From a virus, in the IMG/VR virus record IMGVR_UViG_3300042691_044383, positions 52,633 to 116,632 of that record: a stretch of DNA of 64,000 nt. One strand, written 5' to 3'. The notes beneath the pieces are model-generated. The model was not told where the DNA came from. It ran no database searches and saw only the letters and a list, made by a program, of their open reading frames with translations. The position numbers and the translations under genes were made by a program. Positions 39,492-47,150 of this stretch are shown here, piece after piece. Every line of letters begins with the position of its first letter. The stretch's first letter is position 1.

Positions 39492-39833
39492 TTATTGTTT
39501 GTTGTGCGTGGCCAGCTTGGCCTCGGCTATCGCGACTTCTGCCTCGGTGAGCTCGCCCTTTGCGTAGCTCCACCAAACTTCCGGTCCCGCGTTTGGAGCC
39601 GTGTTTTCTATGATCTGCAAGTGTTCCGCAAAACCTACCGGAGGCGGCGCATCGCTGCTGCGACCGGAGTCCTTTCGTTTGTATTCTTCACGGAACGCGT
39701 TCGCATTCACTTTGCGTCTCGGGGCGAAATGCCGGTAACTGAAAAAAGCTGCGGCACCCAAAAGACCGACAGCTGCGGCAGCCTTTACAGCGTTGACCAG
39801 CGTCTCTAAATCCAGCGTAAGTTCAGCAAGCAT
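39492..39833 (-). CDS. Small transmembrane protein
   Basis: 113 residues. N-terminal membrane segment (AVKAAAAVGLLGAAAFFSY) followed by basic and Pro-containing sequence (PPPVGFAEH) and a helical end with GELTEAEVAIAEAKL. A Shine-Dalgarno (AAGGAAG) precedes the ATG. The two adjacent single-span proteins resemble holin/anti-holin or spanin pairs in layout only. Confidence 0.6.
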   Translation of the reverse strand: MLAELTLDLETLVNAVKAAAAVGLLGAAAFFSYRHFAPRRKVNANAFREEYKRKDSGRSSDAPPPVGFAEHLQIIENTAPNAGPEVWWSYAKGELTEAEVAIAEAKLATHNKQ

Positions 39834-39843
39834 AAACTTCCTT

Positions 39844-40767
39844 TCAATTGGTAACGATTAACTTCTGACCCGGTTGTAACTTTACCTCGATGGTATTTTT
39901 GGTTTGAACAATGTTCGACTTGAGCTTCTCTGGGTTTTGGTTGGGCCCGTAAAGCTTCTGTATTCGAGAGATGTCATCGACCGATTGTGGTGTTCCGACG
40001 AACGGGTTGTAGTACGGTGCCATCAAGGCCTGGTTCCTATCCGAATGGAGTAGCCCAAGCAGATGGCCGAACTCGTGGCATGCAACGTTAGATAACAGTA
40101 TACCCCGCTCGCCTTTGTTTGCCACCCAGGTTTCTTCCAAGTCGAAACGCATCAGTAGCTTTTCGTTGTCGCCTCTTGGCATGTAAGCCCAAGCGAGCGT
40201 CCCACCTTTTCCATCAAACTGATGTTGAAGGCCTTTCCCTGTGGTGATGACGATGTCCGTGGTTTCGACGTCCTTACTTTCGGAAATGTCCAAACCGCAC
40301 ACGTCGTCCCAAGCCTTGAAGGCTTCCTGGAAAATGCGGCGTTGCTCGGATTTAGGTATTTTGCCTCCGACGTAGTCTGCAACAAAGTAAGTCAAACCTG
40401 TTTTGTTCCATCGATCACGTCTTTCAGCTGCAACTTCGGCAGCACGCAAGAATTCTACGTGCTTTCCGTTGGATTTGTCCAACTTGTCCGGGCAACCGCA
40501 GCGAGGAACCTGCATGGCGCGAAGTGTCTCCTCGGTGAGCATTCCGTCTGCTTTTATGCCAAAATATCGTTGAAAAACCTTAATTCCAGCGTGAATATCG
40601 TCCATACTCACGCTTTTCAGCAGTTCGACGGTCAAATAGCCGAAAAAAACCAAGTAATCGGTGGCAAACGTGATAGCTTGCTTGTTTTGGCGCGTTTTTG
40701 ACGTCGCCATGTCGGATTTCGTTAAAATTCTGACGACTTCCGACTTACCACTGACTTTCTTTGGCAT
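39844..40767 (-). CDS. Matrixin-type metalloprotease with cysteine switch
   Basis: 307 residues. The N-terminal region with FQRYFGIKADGMLTEETLRAM resembles a peptidoglycan-binding-type prodomain. PRCGCPD (residues 88-94) is a cysteine-switch motif like that of vertebrate MMP proenzymes. The catalytic domain has FDGKGGTLAWAYMP and HEFGHLLGLLH (231-241), the three-His zinc site, with Met-turn ALM (247-249). The C-terminus (from residue 280) is a short beta-like extension. A latent zymogen that is activated by removing the prodomain is implied. No signal peptide is seen. Bacterial matrixins are known; a phage-coded one with a switch is unusual. It follows the baseplate J gene by one base. Confidence 0.9.
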   Translation of the reverse strand: MPKKVSGKSEVVRILTKSDMATSKTRQNKQAITFATDYLVFFGYLTVELLKSVSMDDIHAGIKVFQRYFGIKADGMLTEETLRAMQVPRCGCPDKLDKSNGKHVEFLRAAEVAAERRDRWNKTGLTYFVADYVGGKIPKSEQRRIFQEAFKAWDDVCGLDISESKDVETTDIVITTGKGLQHQFDGKGGTLAWAYMPRGDNEKLLMRFDLEETWVANKGERGILLSNVACHEFGHLLGLLHSDRNQALMAPYYNPFVGTPQSVDDISRIQKLYGPNQNPEKLKSNIVQTKNTIEVKLQPGQKLIVTN

Positions 40768-40768
40768 T

Positions 40769-42436
40769 TTAGGTTGCAACCGGTATTGAGGAGATTACGT
40801 TCAAGTTTACGTCTATCGCTTCGGCAAAAAACTGAACTGTCTTGGAGGTTACCATTTTTCCAGGAAGTTCTGGTATTATCAAGGCGTCATCGCTGCGTAA
40901 ATACTTGATGGTGCCGTCCGGCATGCGAATCCGACCCAAAAGATCCAGTTCCGTGACGTTCAATCGACCTTGCAGGTAGTTGTGCACGGTATCCACGATC
41001 AAAGAACCAGGTAACACGCCTTGGAAGTCGACGGAGTTAATCGCCGTCACAATGGCGGACCGAATAGGCTCTAGCGACGGAGAAACATCGTCAGCAGCCT
41101 TGTTTATCGTAAGAGTCACGCTGACAAAGCACGGGACAGGGGCTTTGATCAAGGCATCGGCGCCGTAGTGCCGGATATCTCGGCTGGAAACAAGATCCTG
41201 CAGTTCACGGACATGTGGCGTGCCCGTTATCTCGTAAACATACTCTGCGGTCTGACCGACGGCTAAATCTGCAACCGATGTGACCGTATCTGTGAAAAGG
41301 ATAATTGCGGACTGGAAAGCGGAATATGCGCTCTCCTCTGCTGTTGCAATGTCCGGGGAGAAACCGCTTGCAGGTAACGCGGTGTAACGCGTGTCCGATA
41401 CGATACCGAAGCCTGACACGACAGCAGAGTCGGTTGCCTTGCGTATCTTGTCCACCTCGTAAAACCCGGGAAGAGTTGTCGCCGGAACAGCAAACTGCCA
41501 CTCACTTGTTCCTGTAAGCGTTGATACCGACATGCAGGTGGCCACGACTGCAACCGTTTTTCGTTGCAACGCAGATTGCCCGCGTATGTACCAGTCTACC
41601 CTACCGCCGGTAAGCGTCGGGAAGATGGTGTGTTTGTCCCGCAGCATTTCGGGATCGCCACAACCGACGATGGATTGATTTGTGACCGACTCGAACTGCG
41701 GCAGACTTCGCAAGTAGGCGCGCATGTTCGTGCGGTTCGAGAGCGTTTTTGCCGCGACACCCAGCTGCAACTCGTTAATAAGCTCTTCGTTTGTCTCGGT
41801 GTTGGTTCCGTCCTCGAAAGAAGACGTGGCATAGCTTGTGACGTAGTTAACGACCGCGCGGTTGGGGACTATTAGGTCGCCTGCATTCAGCTTCCTGTCG
41901 GCACCGATATCCACGGCTTCTACCTCGATCGTGAAAGCGTAGTTGCCGTTGCTAAGTGGAACCAGCAGCCGGTCGTTGCTCCCCAGTATTTGGGCAGCCG
42001 ATATTCTTCCGATAAAAGTCGCCGTGGCCAAGTATTGGAAGCCGTTAGCTTCAAACACGCTGTTTTGCGGTATCGTTAACGGTCGAAGTGCTGAAAGTTC
42101 GATCGTGACCGGCCCGCTTGCCTTGGTGCCGGTCTTTCGCACAATACCCCAGTTGGAAAGCACTTCGCTGACCACAGTTTCGTCAGCGAGCGTCGGATCC
42201 TCTTGAATGCGTTGTAGACTTCTTGCAGACTGGTACCGCTCCAAGTTTACGCGAGCGGCAGTACCCAAAACTGACTGCAAGTAAGCAATGGTGTCGCGGA
42301 AAGCTCCTCGGCGTAAATCCAACGTCGGATTCAACGCTTGCAGCTGCGCAATAGTCCGCAGCAGCGTCTGTTGCACATCGGCTGCATCCAATTGCGAAAG
42401 ATCGGAGATTTCAAAGTCGGAATAGGTTAGAGTCAT
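40769..42436 (-). CDS. Baseplate J-like protein
   Basis: 555 residues: an N-terminal helical domain (TLLRTIAQLQALNPTLDL), a central beta-rich domain with GPVTIELSALRPLTIPQNSV, FEANGFQYLATATF and LNAGDLIVPN, and a C-terminal part with ISSIPVAT. This layout is that of baseplate J-like proteins of contractile-tailed phages, which form the baseplate wedge ring together with a gp25-type protein. It overlaps the gp25-like gene's stop by 4 nt. The length is slightly above the P2 J class but normal for larger myophages. Confidence 0.75.
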   Translation of the reverse strand: MTLTYSDFEISDLSQLDAADVQQTLLRTIAQLQALNPTLDLRRGAFRDTIAYLQSVLGTAARVNLERYQSARSLQRIQEDPTLADETVVSEVLSNWGIVRKTGTKASGPVTIELSALRPLTIPQNSVFEANGFQYLATATFIGRISAAQILGSNDRLLVPLSNGNYAFTIEVEAVDIGADRKLNAGDLIVPNRAVVNYVTSYATSSFEDGTNTETNEELINELQLGVAAKTLSNRTNMRAYLRSLPQFESVTNQSIVGCGDPEMLRDKHTIFPTLTGGRVDWYIRGQSALQRKTVAVVATCMSVSTLTGTSEWQFAVPATTLPGFYEVDKIRKATDSAVVSGFGIVSDTRYTALPASGFSPDIATAEESAYSAFQSAIILFTDTVTSVADLAVGQTAEYVYEITGTPHVRELQDLVSSRDIRHYGADALIKAPVPCFVSVTLTINKAADDVSPSLEPIRSAIVTAINSVDFQGVLPGSLIVDTVHNYLQGRLNVTELDLLGRIRMPDGTIKYLRSDDALIIPELPGKMVTSKTVQFFAEAIDVNLNVISSIPVAT

Positions 42437-42921
42437 AGCTGAACCGCCGGGATTCGTAGTGGAAACAGAACTTCTCGCGACTCACCAGCCACGCTGTTGA
42501 GCTGTATTCTAAGGTAAATCGCATCCCCTATGAAAGAGGCATCCAAAAGCTCCGAAGAAGCATACCGCTCGTCGTCTGGAAAAGAGGTGTCATCTTCTAA
42601 GCGTAAATTGTTTCGCAAGTCCAGTTCGCTAGCTGCGAAAATTTGAAACAGGTCGGCGGACGTCCGGGCTAACCCGCTCCGGATCTGCGTCATGAAAAAA
42701 GTGCCGCGATTAATGTCGTACTGCAGCGAACCCTTATCGGTAAGCAGCTCGAGCAAAAATCGTTGAGCCAGCTTAGCCGGGCCAGTTATCAACGCTCCGC
42801 TTTGACCTTCCTGTACGAGTGCAGGCAAGACTTGCGTGTCACCGGAGGGTTTCGCCCCATCGTACATGAGAAAATCGACTGTTTTCCCTTTGTATTGCTG
42901 AACACTTCCAGAAAAATACAT
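42433..42921 (-). CDS. Baseplate wedge protein, gp25-like
   Basis: 162 residues. ALITGPAKLAQRFLLELLTDKGSLQYD and NRGTFF followed by a helix resemble gp25/W-type wedge proteins, which are about 130 residues. The C-terminus DASFIGDAIYLRIQLNS and RIPAVQL is beta-rich. It starts with TAATG overlap to the upstream gene and is followed by the baseplate J-like gene, matching conserved order. Homology is judged by motif only. Confidence 0.6.
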   Translation of the reverse strand: MYFSGSVQQYKGKTVDFLMYDGAKPSGDTQVLPALVQEGQSGALITGPAKLAQRFLLELLTDKGSLQYDINRGTFFMTQIRSGLARTSADLFQIFAASELDLRNNLRLEDDTSFPDDERYASSELLDASFIGDAIYLRIQLNSVAGESREVLFPLRIPAVQL

Positions 42922-43385
42922 TATACGGCACCTCCGTCGCCTGTCGCACCTTGGGAAATCAAATCAGTGAAGTAACGGATAGGTAAACCGGCGATGACCC
43001 CGTTGTCACTACCGTGACCGAGCTCTCTTCCCGCCAAGTGCGCAACCGCTCGAGGAAAGGTCTGATACCGGGCCCGGTATGCTCGTTCCAACTGCTGCAT
43101 GTAGTCTATTTGGGAAGGTAAAACGATCATGTCCGATGAATTTCCAATACTGCCGGGCGTAGCAGCCTTTATCAACGCTTCTTCCGCTTTGTCCGTGTTG
43201 AAGACGGCTCTAAGGCCTTTTAAGCCGTTCAGCGTAGTGATGTCAATGTTCGCTATGTCCACAGCAGGGCGTAACCAACCCACGGGCTTGTTTTGTCGCC
43301 GAGCTTGCGCGGCTTTCTTTTTAAGCTTCGCAAGCTGAACCAGGACTTTGCTCAAATTCGGGTCTATAAGACTTTGTTGTGCCAT
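42921..43385 (-). CDS. Unknown virion-region protein
   Basis: 154 residues: a basic helical N-terminus (LAKLKKKAAQARRQNKPVG), a middle with ALIKAATPGSIGNSSDMIVLP, and a C-terminal LERAYRARYQTFPRAVAHLA. It lies between the sigma factor and the gp25-like protein, so it could be a baseplate or chaperone protein. Not recognised. Confidence 0.55.
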   Translation of the reverse strand: MAQQSLIDPNLSKVLVQLAKLKKKAAQARRQNKPVGWLRPAVDIANIDITTLNGLKGLRAVFNTDKAEEALIKAATPGSIGNSSDMIVLPSQIDYMQQLERAYRARYQTFPRAVAHLAGRELGHGSDNGVIAGLPIRYFTDLISQGATGDGGAV

Positions 43386-43389
43386 GCTG

Positions 43390-44124
43390 TTACGAGATAA
43401 AAGGTGAAAGAGCTTGTTCTTGGTCTAAAAGACGTTGGATTTTTTCTTTCCGCTGCGTAATAGCCGCTGGCGTTCGGTTCAGCGCTTTTGCGATCTCTAG
43501 GTTGGAAAACTTACGCCTGTTATTCATACCGAGAGTCATTTCTAAAATTTGCTGGTCAATCGGATCTAAATCTTGATGCACCACCTGTAACCAGAGATCC
43601 GAGGCACCGGTGTCGCCAGGAAGCCTGCTGGCCATGCTTTCAAAATTTGATTCCGGACTTTCGGCTTGACCCGTGCTGAATCCCGGCTGGTACTTCCTTA
43701 TCTTGGCGATACGCGGAATCGAAACCCGCATGAAATCGGAAAGCTCTGCATCCGTTGGTTCTCGCCCCAGCTCATCGGCAAGCTCTTGCGTAGCCGACCG
43801 AAGCTTGTGGTTTTCAAGCACAATACGCTCGGGAGCGTTGACAATCTGGTTTTGTTGACGAGATATCCGCCTGAGTCCCTGCATATTTGTAACAATGTGC
43901 GACCGCAGCCTAGACCTTTTAGGATCGTACTTGTTCGCAGCGTCTAAGGCCAATAACCTTGCGCGGCTTCGCAGCAAAGGGCTGTCGTCACCGTAAGCTT
44001 GAAGGCCCTGGTTAATGACAGGGTCGATCGCTTTCAAAAAGGCGGCATTACCGGTTGGCGTCTTATCGGCCTGCCACGTCTGAAAGGCCGGGCGAAATTC
44101 GTCTTCTAAATAATCGTTCATCAT
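43390..44124 (-). CDS. Sigma-70-like factor (probable late sigma)
   Basis: 244 residues. DAANKYDPKRSRLRSHIVTN resembles sigma region 2, RELADELGREPTDAELSDFM-like sequence (here ATQELADELGREPTDAELSD) region 3, and DPIDQQILEMTLGMNNRRKF plus FSNLEIAKALNRTPAAITQR a region 4 helix-turn-helix. It probably directs host RNA polymerase to phage promoters. Its place within the baseplate genes is unusual, since a regulator is expected near early genes. Region 1 is absent. Whether it recognises a -10/-35 pair other than the host one cannot be seen. Confidence 0.8.
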   Translation of the reverse strand: MMNDYLEDEFRPAFQTWQADKTPTGNAAFLKAIDPVINQGLQAYGDDSPLLRSRARLLALDAANKYDPKRSRLRSHIVTNMQGLRRISRQQNQIVNAPERIVLENHKLRSATQELADELGREPTDAELSDFMRVSIPRIAKIRKYQPGFSTGQAESPESNFESMASRLPGDTGASDLWLQVVHQDLDPIDQQILEMTLGMNNRRKFSNLEIAKALNRTPAAITQRKEKIQRLLDQEQALSPFIS

Positions 44125-44140
44125 GCGAAAGGTCTCCGGT

Positions 44141-45850
44141 CTAAATTGCTTTGCGTTCGGCTTCCGTCAGCTTTTCGAAGCCCGGGATCAATGGCGCGTA
44201 GTTGAAATACTTTACCCCGTAAAACGGGTGCGAATCCATTGAGAACCGCGACAAGTCATTCTCCTCCGCCGTTCGCAAATTCGCTAGGTTGAAAGACGTT
44301 GTCGCACTGGCATCCTGGGCGTTGATAGTAACGGTAACACGGTTCACGAAACCGTAAATATCTGTCGCAAGGTCGTCAATACCTGCACTTTTGGTTGCGG
44401 CGTCCGCACGGATTACGACTGTGCTGCCGGGCGCTATGTCGAAACGCAACTTTCCCGTTAACGTTCCTTCGCGGCCTTGCAAAGCGTTCGCAGCGTAAAT
44501 CATTTGAGCGTACTTGTTGGACACGTCATTCCAGTCGACAACCGTTGTCTCGGCTTGCTCTTGCACCGCTGAGTTGTCGCTTCCCACAGCAGTGTTCACA
44601 ACTTGCGTCAACAAGTTGTTTACGCTTCCGTTGCCGTTGACCGCATTGTCGTCGAGGCTGTCCCAGGCCGAAAGCCAGTCCGGAGCGGGCACGAAAAGCC
44701 ACATCCCGTCCACCACGCCGTCCAGGCTTGCGGTGTAGGACCCGCCAACGCACTGTTTAGATTGTGCAGGTAGGCTTCCCATGTGCTGCTCGTGCATCAC
44801 GCCTACTCCGAAGAGCGGACGCTGCGATCGCACGGATAAGTGCATGTCGGCTACGTCGGACGTCCAGATTACGGCGCCAGCTTCCCGAGCCATTTCGAAG
44901 GCGGGTGCAATGATGGCGGAGTCTGCGAGCGGCACGACCGAAAGCCCGATGTCTGGCAGCAGGGAGCCTATCAGCGTGTGCCACATGCTTGTCCCGGCAA
45001 ATGAGGCGTTTAAGCGATTCCCAATACTCTTTGAAAGGGCTTGCTTAGCGTTCAAATCAACCTCGAAAGGGTAGTCCTTAACGTATGTCGGTTGATTGTT
45101 GTCGAGAAGATTAATGAACCCTTTCCACTCGAGAACGCCCGATATCGCCTGCAACGCACGCGTGTTTGACAGCAAGTTATCCACTAACGCGGACGGTGGC
45201 GCACTGTTACACCAAGCAGAAGTCGCCTGTATCAGGTTGTCTTTAGCTATCTTGGTGAGCACCGTGAGCAACCCTTCCGCGATGTCAAGGTTCATCGCGA
45301 TAGGTAGCTCACTGATAAAACGACTTGCAGCGTCCATGTAAGTCTTAGCACCGGAGTCTTGGTGAAGTATTGGGAGCATAAGATCGTGCGGGGCACCTGG
45401 CACAGCGTCGCGGCTACCGCAGGAAGACAAAGCCAAATCAACGAGCGTGTTCACTAAACTAAGAACAAGCGCAATGCTTCCGTTACTTCGGCGGTAAGAA
45501 GTGCCGGCTATGTAGCCCGTGAACAGCACAAATTCACCTCGTGGAAACTGTTGCTTTGCCGCATTCAGACCCGCGGGAGCCCAGTCGCCAAGGCTTCCGA
45601 CAAGCGTCACAACCACCGGTGCCATCTGCTTCAGGTCTTTGGCGATCGAGTAGACGGCAGACGGCTTACCTGTCCTTGCGTCGCGTCCAAGCGGTACCGC
45701 TGCGGTGGCCGTTGGGATAGAGTTAAGCGAATAGTTCATCGAGAACATAGACGCAGGTATCTCGGTGTCTGCAACCTTTATTACAATTTTCGCACCGCCT
45801 TGTTTGCCAGACAAGTCGACAGTTGCATACGTGTTAGATTTACCCACCAT
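44141..45850 (-). CDS. Large baseplate protein
   Basis: 569 residues from ATG 45850 (AGGA upstream). It starts MVGKSNTYATVDLSGKQGGAK and has a beta-rich N-terminal domain (ADTEIPASMFSMNYSL), helical stretches and a C-terminal DGMWLFVPAPDW with INAQDASATTSFNLANLRTA. The size and place suggest a hub or tail-completion protein. It is not assigned to a family. Confidence 0.55.
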   Translation of the reverse strand: MVGKSNTYATVDLSGKQGGAKIVIKVADTEIPASMFSMNYSLNSIPTATAAVPLGRDARTGKPSAVYSIAKDLKQMAPVVVTLVGSLGDWAPAGLNAAKQQFPRGEFVLFTGYIAGTSYRRSNGSIALVLSLVNTLVDLALSSCGSRDAVPGAPHDLMLPILHQDSGAKTYMDAASRFISELPIAMNLDIAEGLLTVLTKIAKDNLIQATSAWCNSAPPSALVDNLLSNTRALQAISGVLEWKGFINLLDNNQPTYVKDYPFEVDLNAKQALSKSIGNRLNASFAGTSMWHTLIGSLLPDIGLSVVPLADSAIIAPAFEMAREAGAVIWTSDVADMHLSVRSQRPLFGVGVMHEQHMGSLPAQSKQCVGGSYTASLDGVVDGMWLFVPAPDWLSAWDSLDDNAVNGNGSVNNLLTQVVNTAVGSDNSAVQEQAETTVVDWNDVSNKYAQMIYAANALQGREGTLTGKLRFDIAPGSTVVIRADAATKSAGIDDLATDIYGFVNRVTVTINAQDASATTSFNLANLRTAEENDLSRFSMDSHPFYGVKYFNYAPLIPGFEKLTEAERKAI

Positions 45851-46631
45851 TACGCGTTTCCTCTGTTCGGTAAATGTGCGCCAACAAAATACCGCCCAGC
45901 CGGTAGGCAAATTCAGGATGCTTCTGCCAGCAGTTGTAAAAGGTCATGTACGGCTCTGCCGGAGATTCTCCAAACAACTGTAAAACGTTTTCTTGGCCTA
46001 TACTTCGCAGGCTTTCGTCGATTTCCGACAGAGATCGCGACGGACGGTAGTACCCTTGAACCCGCCACGTGCAACCTTCAGAAAGTTCGTTTACGCGAAC
46101 CCGATAAGCCGAGTACGGCAGCTCGACCTCCTGACTTAGACCGGCTGTAAATGTCAACGACGTAATAGTGTTCGCTTCCGGAGAAACTGTACGCTGTACA
46201 ACGAGGTCGCCACTTAAGACCGAGACAAGATAAGAATACTCGCACCGACCTGAGGCGTCCGGAGACAGATCGCTTCCGTTAATATAGATAGCAGCATCTT
46301 CGACAGGCTGGCTTGCAACCGCTGAGGGCTGGAACAGTTCCGTCGCCAACAGCCGCGAATCGAAAGGGCTGTACGTGATTCGTTTGTCTAATTCTGCGAT
46401 GTGCGACTGCAGCTCCGTTGACTGGATCAATCGTAAAAATTGACAGCTTCGGTAGTTCAACATGACGCGGTCCGGGCTGATGCCAAACAATATAGACCGC
46501 ACAACTTGCAGATAAGTCGGCAGCTTTACAGGTCTAAAATCCTCGGGAATAAGTTCATCGCCCGGATAAATGAGCTGTGAACCGCCTTCTCCGGATTGGT
46601 TCAACAGCAAAGTTCTTGCGTGGTTGTACAT
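45840..46631 (-). CDS. Baseplate/tail protein
   Basis: 263 residues starting MYNHARTLLLNQSGEGG. The N-terminus is helical, then beta-rich (DLVVQRTVSPEANTITSL) and a C-terminal WQKHPEFAYRLGGILLAHIY. It begins in the stop codon of the upstream gene (TAATG). Not recognised. Confidence 0.55.
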   Translation of the reverse strand: MYNHARTLLLNQSGEGGSQLIYPGDELIPEDFRPVKLPTYLQVVRSILFGISPDRVMLNYRSCQFLRLIQSTELQSHIAELDKRITYSPFDSRLLATELFQPSAVASQPVEDAAIYINGSDLSPDASGRCEYSYLVSVLSGDLVVQRTVSPEANTITSLTFTAGLSQEVELPYSAYRVRVNELSEGCTWRVQGYYRPSRSLSEIDESLRSIGQENVLQLFGESPAEPYMTFYNCWQKHPEFAYRLGGILLAHIYRTEETRNGG

Positions 46632-47146
46632 TAGAAAACCGAATCGGGTAAAAGGGATACAGTAAGTTGGAAATTAACTGTTCTGTGTACCGGGTCCTGC
46701 ACGTTGCTCGATATGGCTGTGATAAACCCAGCGAAAGCCTTGCTTCTGCCAACCGTCACAAAAACCGGGTCTTTTCTAGCCGATAGTCTGTTTTTCTCGT
46801 ACCAGTTCAGCATCTCCTCGATGCCGTGTTTGAAGCTTTGCTGCCCTGGATTAAACTGCGCAACAGTACCACCGTTCACCTCGCATTTGTTTGCAAAGCT
46901 TATGCCATCCAGCACAACTTGCCCCATGCGATCGCCAAACACGTACATGAACACGTCGTTAGCGATCGAGTGCAAGAATTGAAAGTTACCGCCAGCAGAG
47001 ACGCCTACTCTAGTGAAGATGCTGTTGTGTACCTGGTAGTTTACGCGAGTGTCTCCTACCAGCGAAACAAGCGAAAGGGATCCCGCCGCCACTGCATCGT
47101 TGATAGCCGCGACTCGACCTGTGTTTTGTGCAAATATTAACGGCAT
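46631..47146 (-). CDS. Baseplate/tail protein
   Basis: 171 residues from ATG 47146 (GGAG upstream). It contains MPLIFAQNTGRVAAINDAVA, FTRVGVSAGGNFQFLHSIAN and a beta-rich C-terminus. Located between the tape-measure gene and the baseplate hub genes, it may be a tail-tip protein. Not recognised. Confidence 0.55.
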   Translation of the reverse strand: MPLIFAQNTGRVAAINDAVAAGSLSLVSLVGDTRVNYQVHNSIFTRVGVSAGGNFQFLHSIANDVFMYVFGDRMGQVVLDGISFANKCEVNGGTVAQFNPGQQSFKHGIEEMLNWYEKNRLSARKDPVFVTVGRSKAFAGFITAISSNVQDPVHRTVNFQLTVSLLPDSVF

Positions 47147-47150
47147 ACGG

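Noticed and set aside
37552-40767. Standard holin-endolysin-spanin cassette
   Set aside because: No lysozyme, amidase or transglycosylase motif was found; the proteases and single-span proteins only resemble such a cassette in layout.
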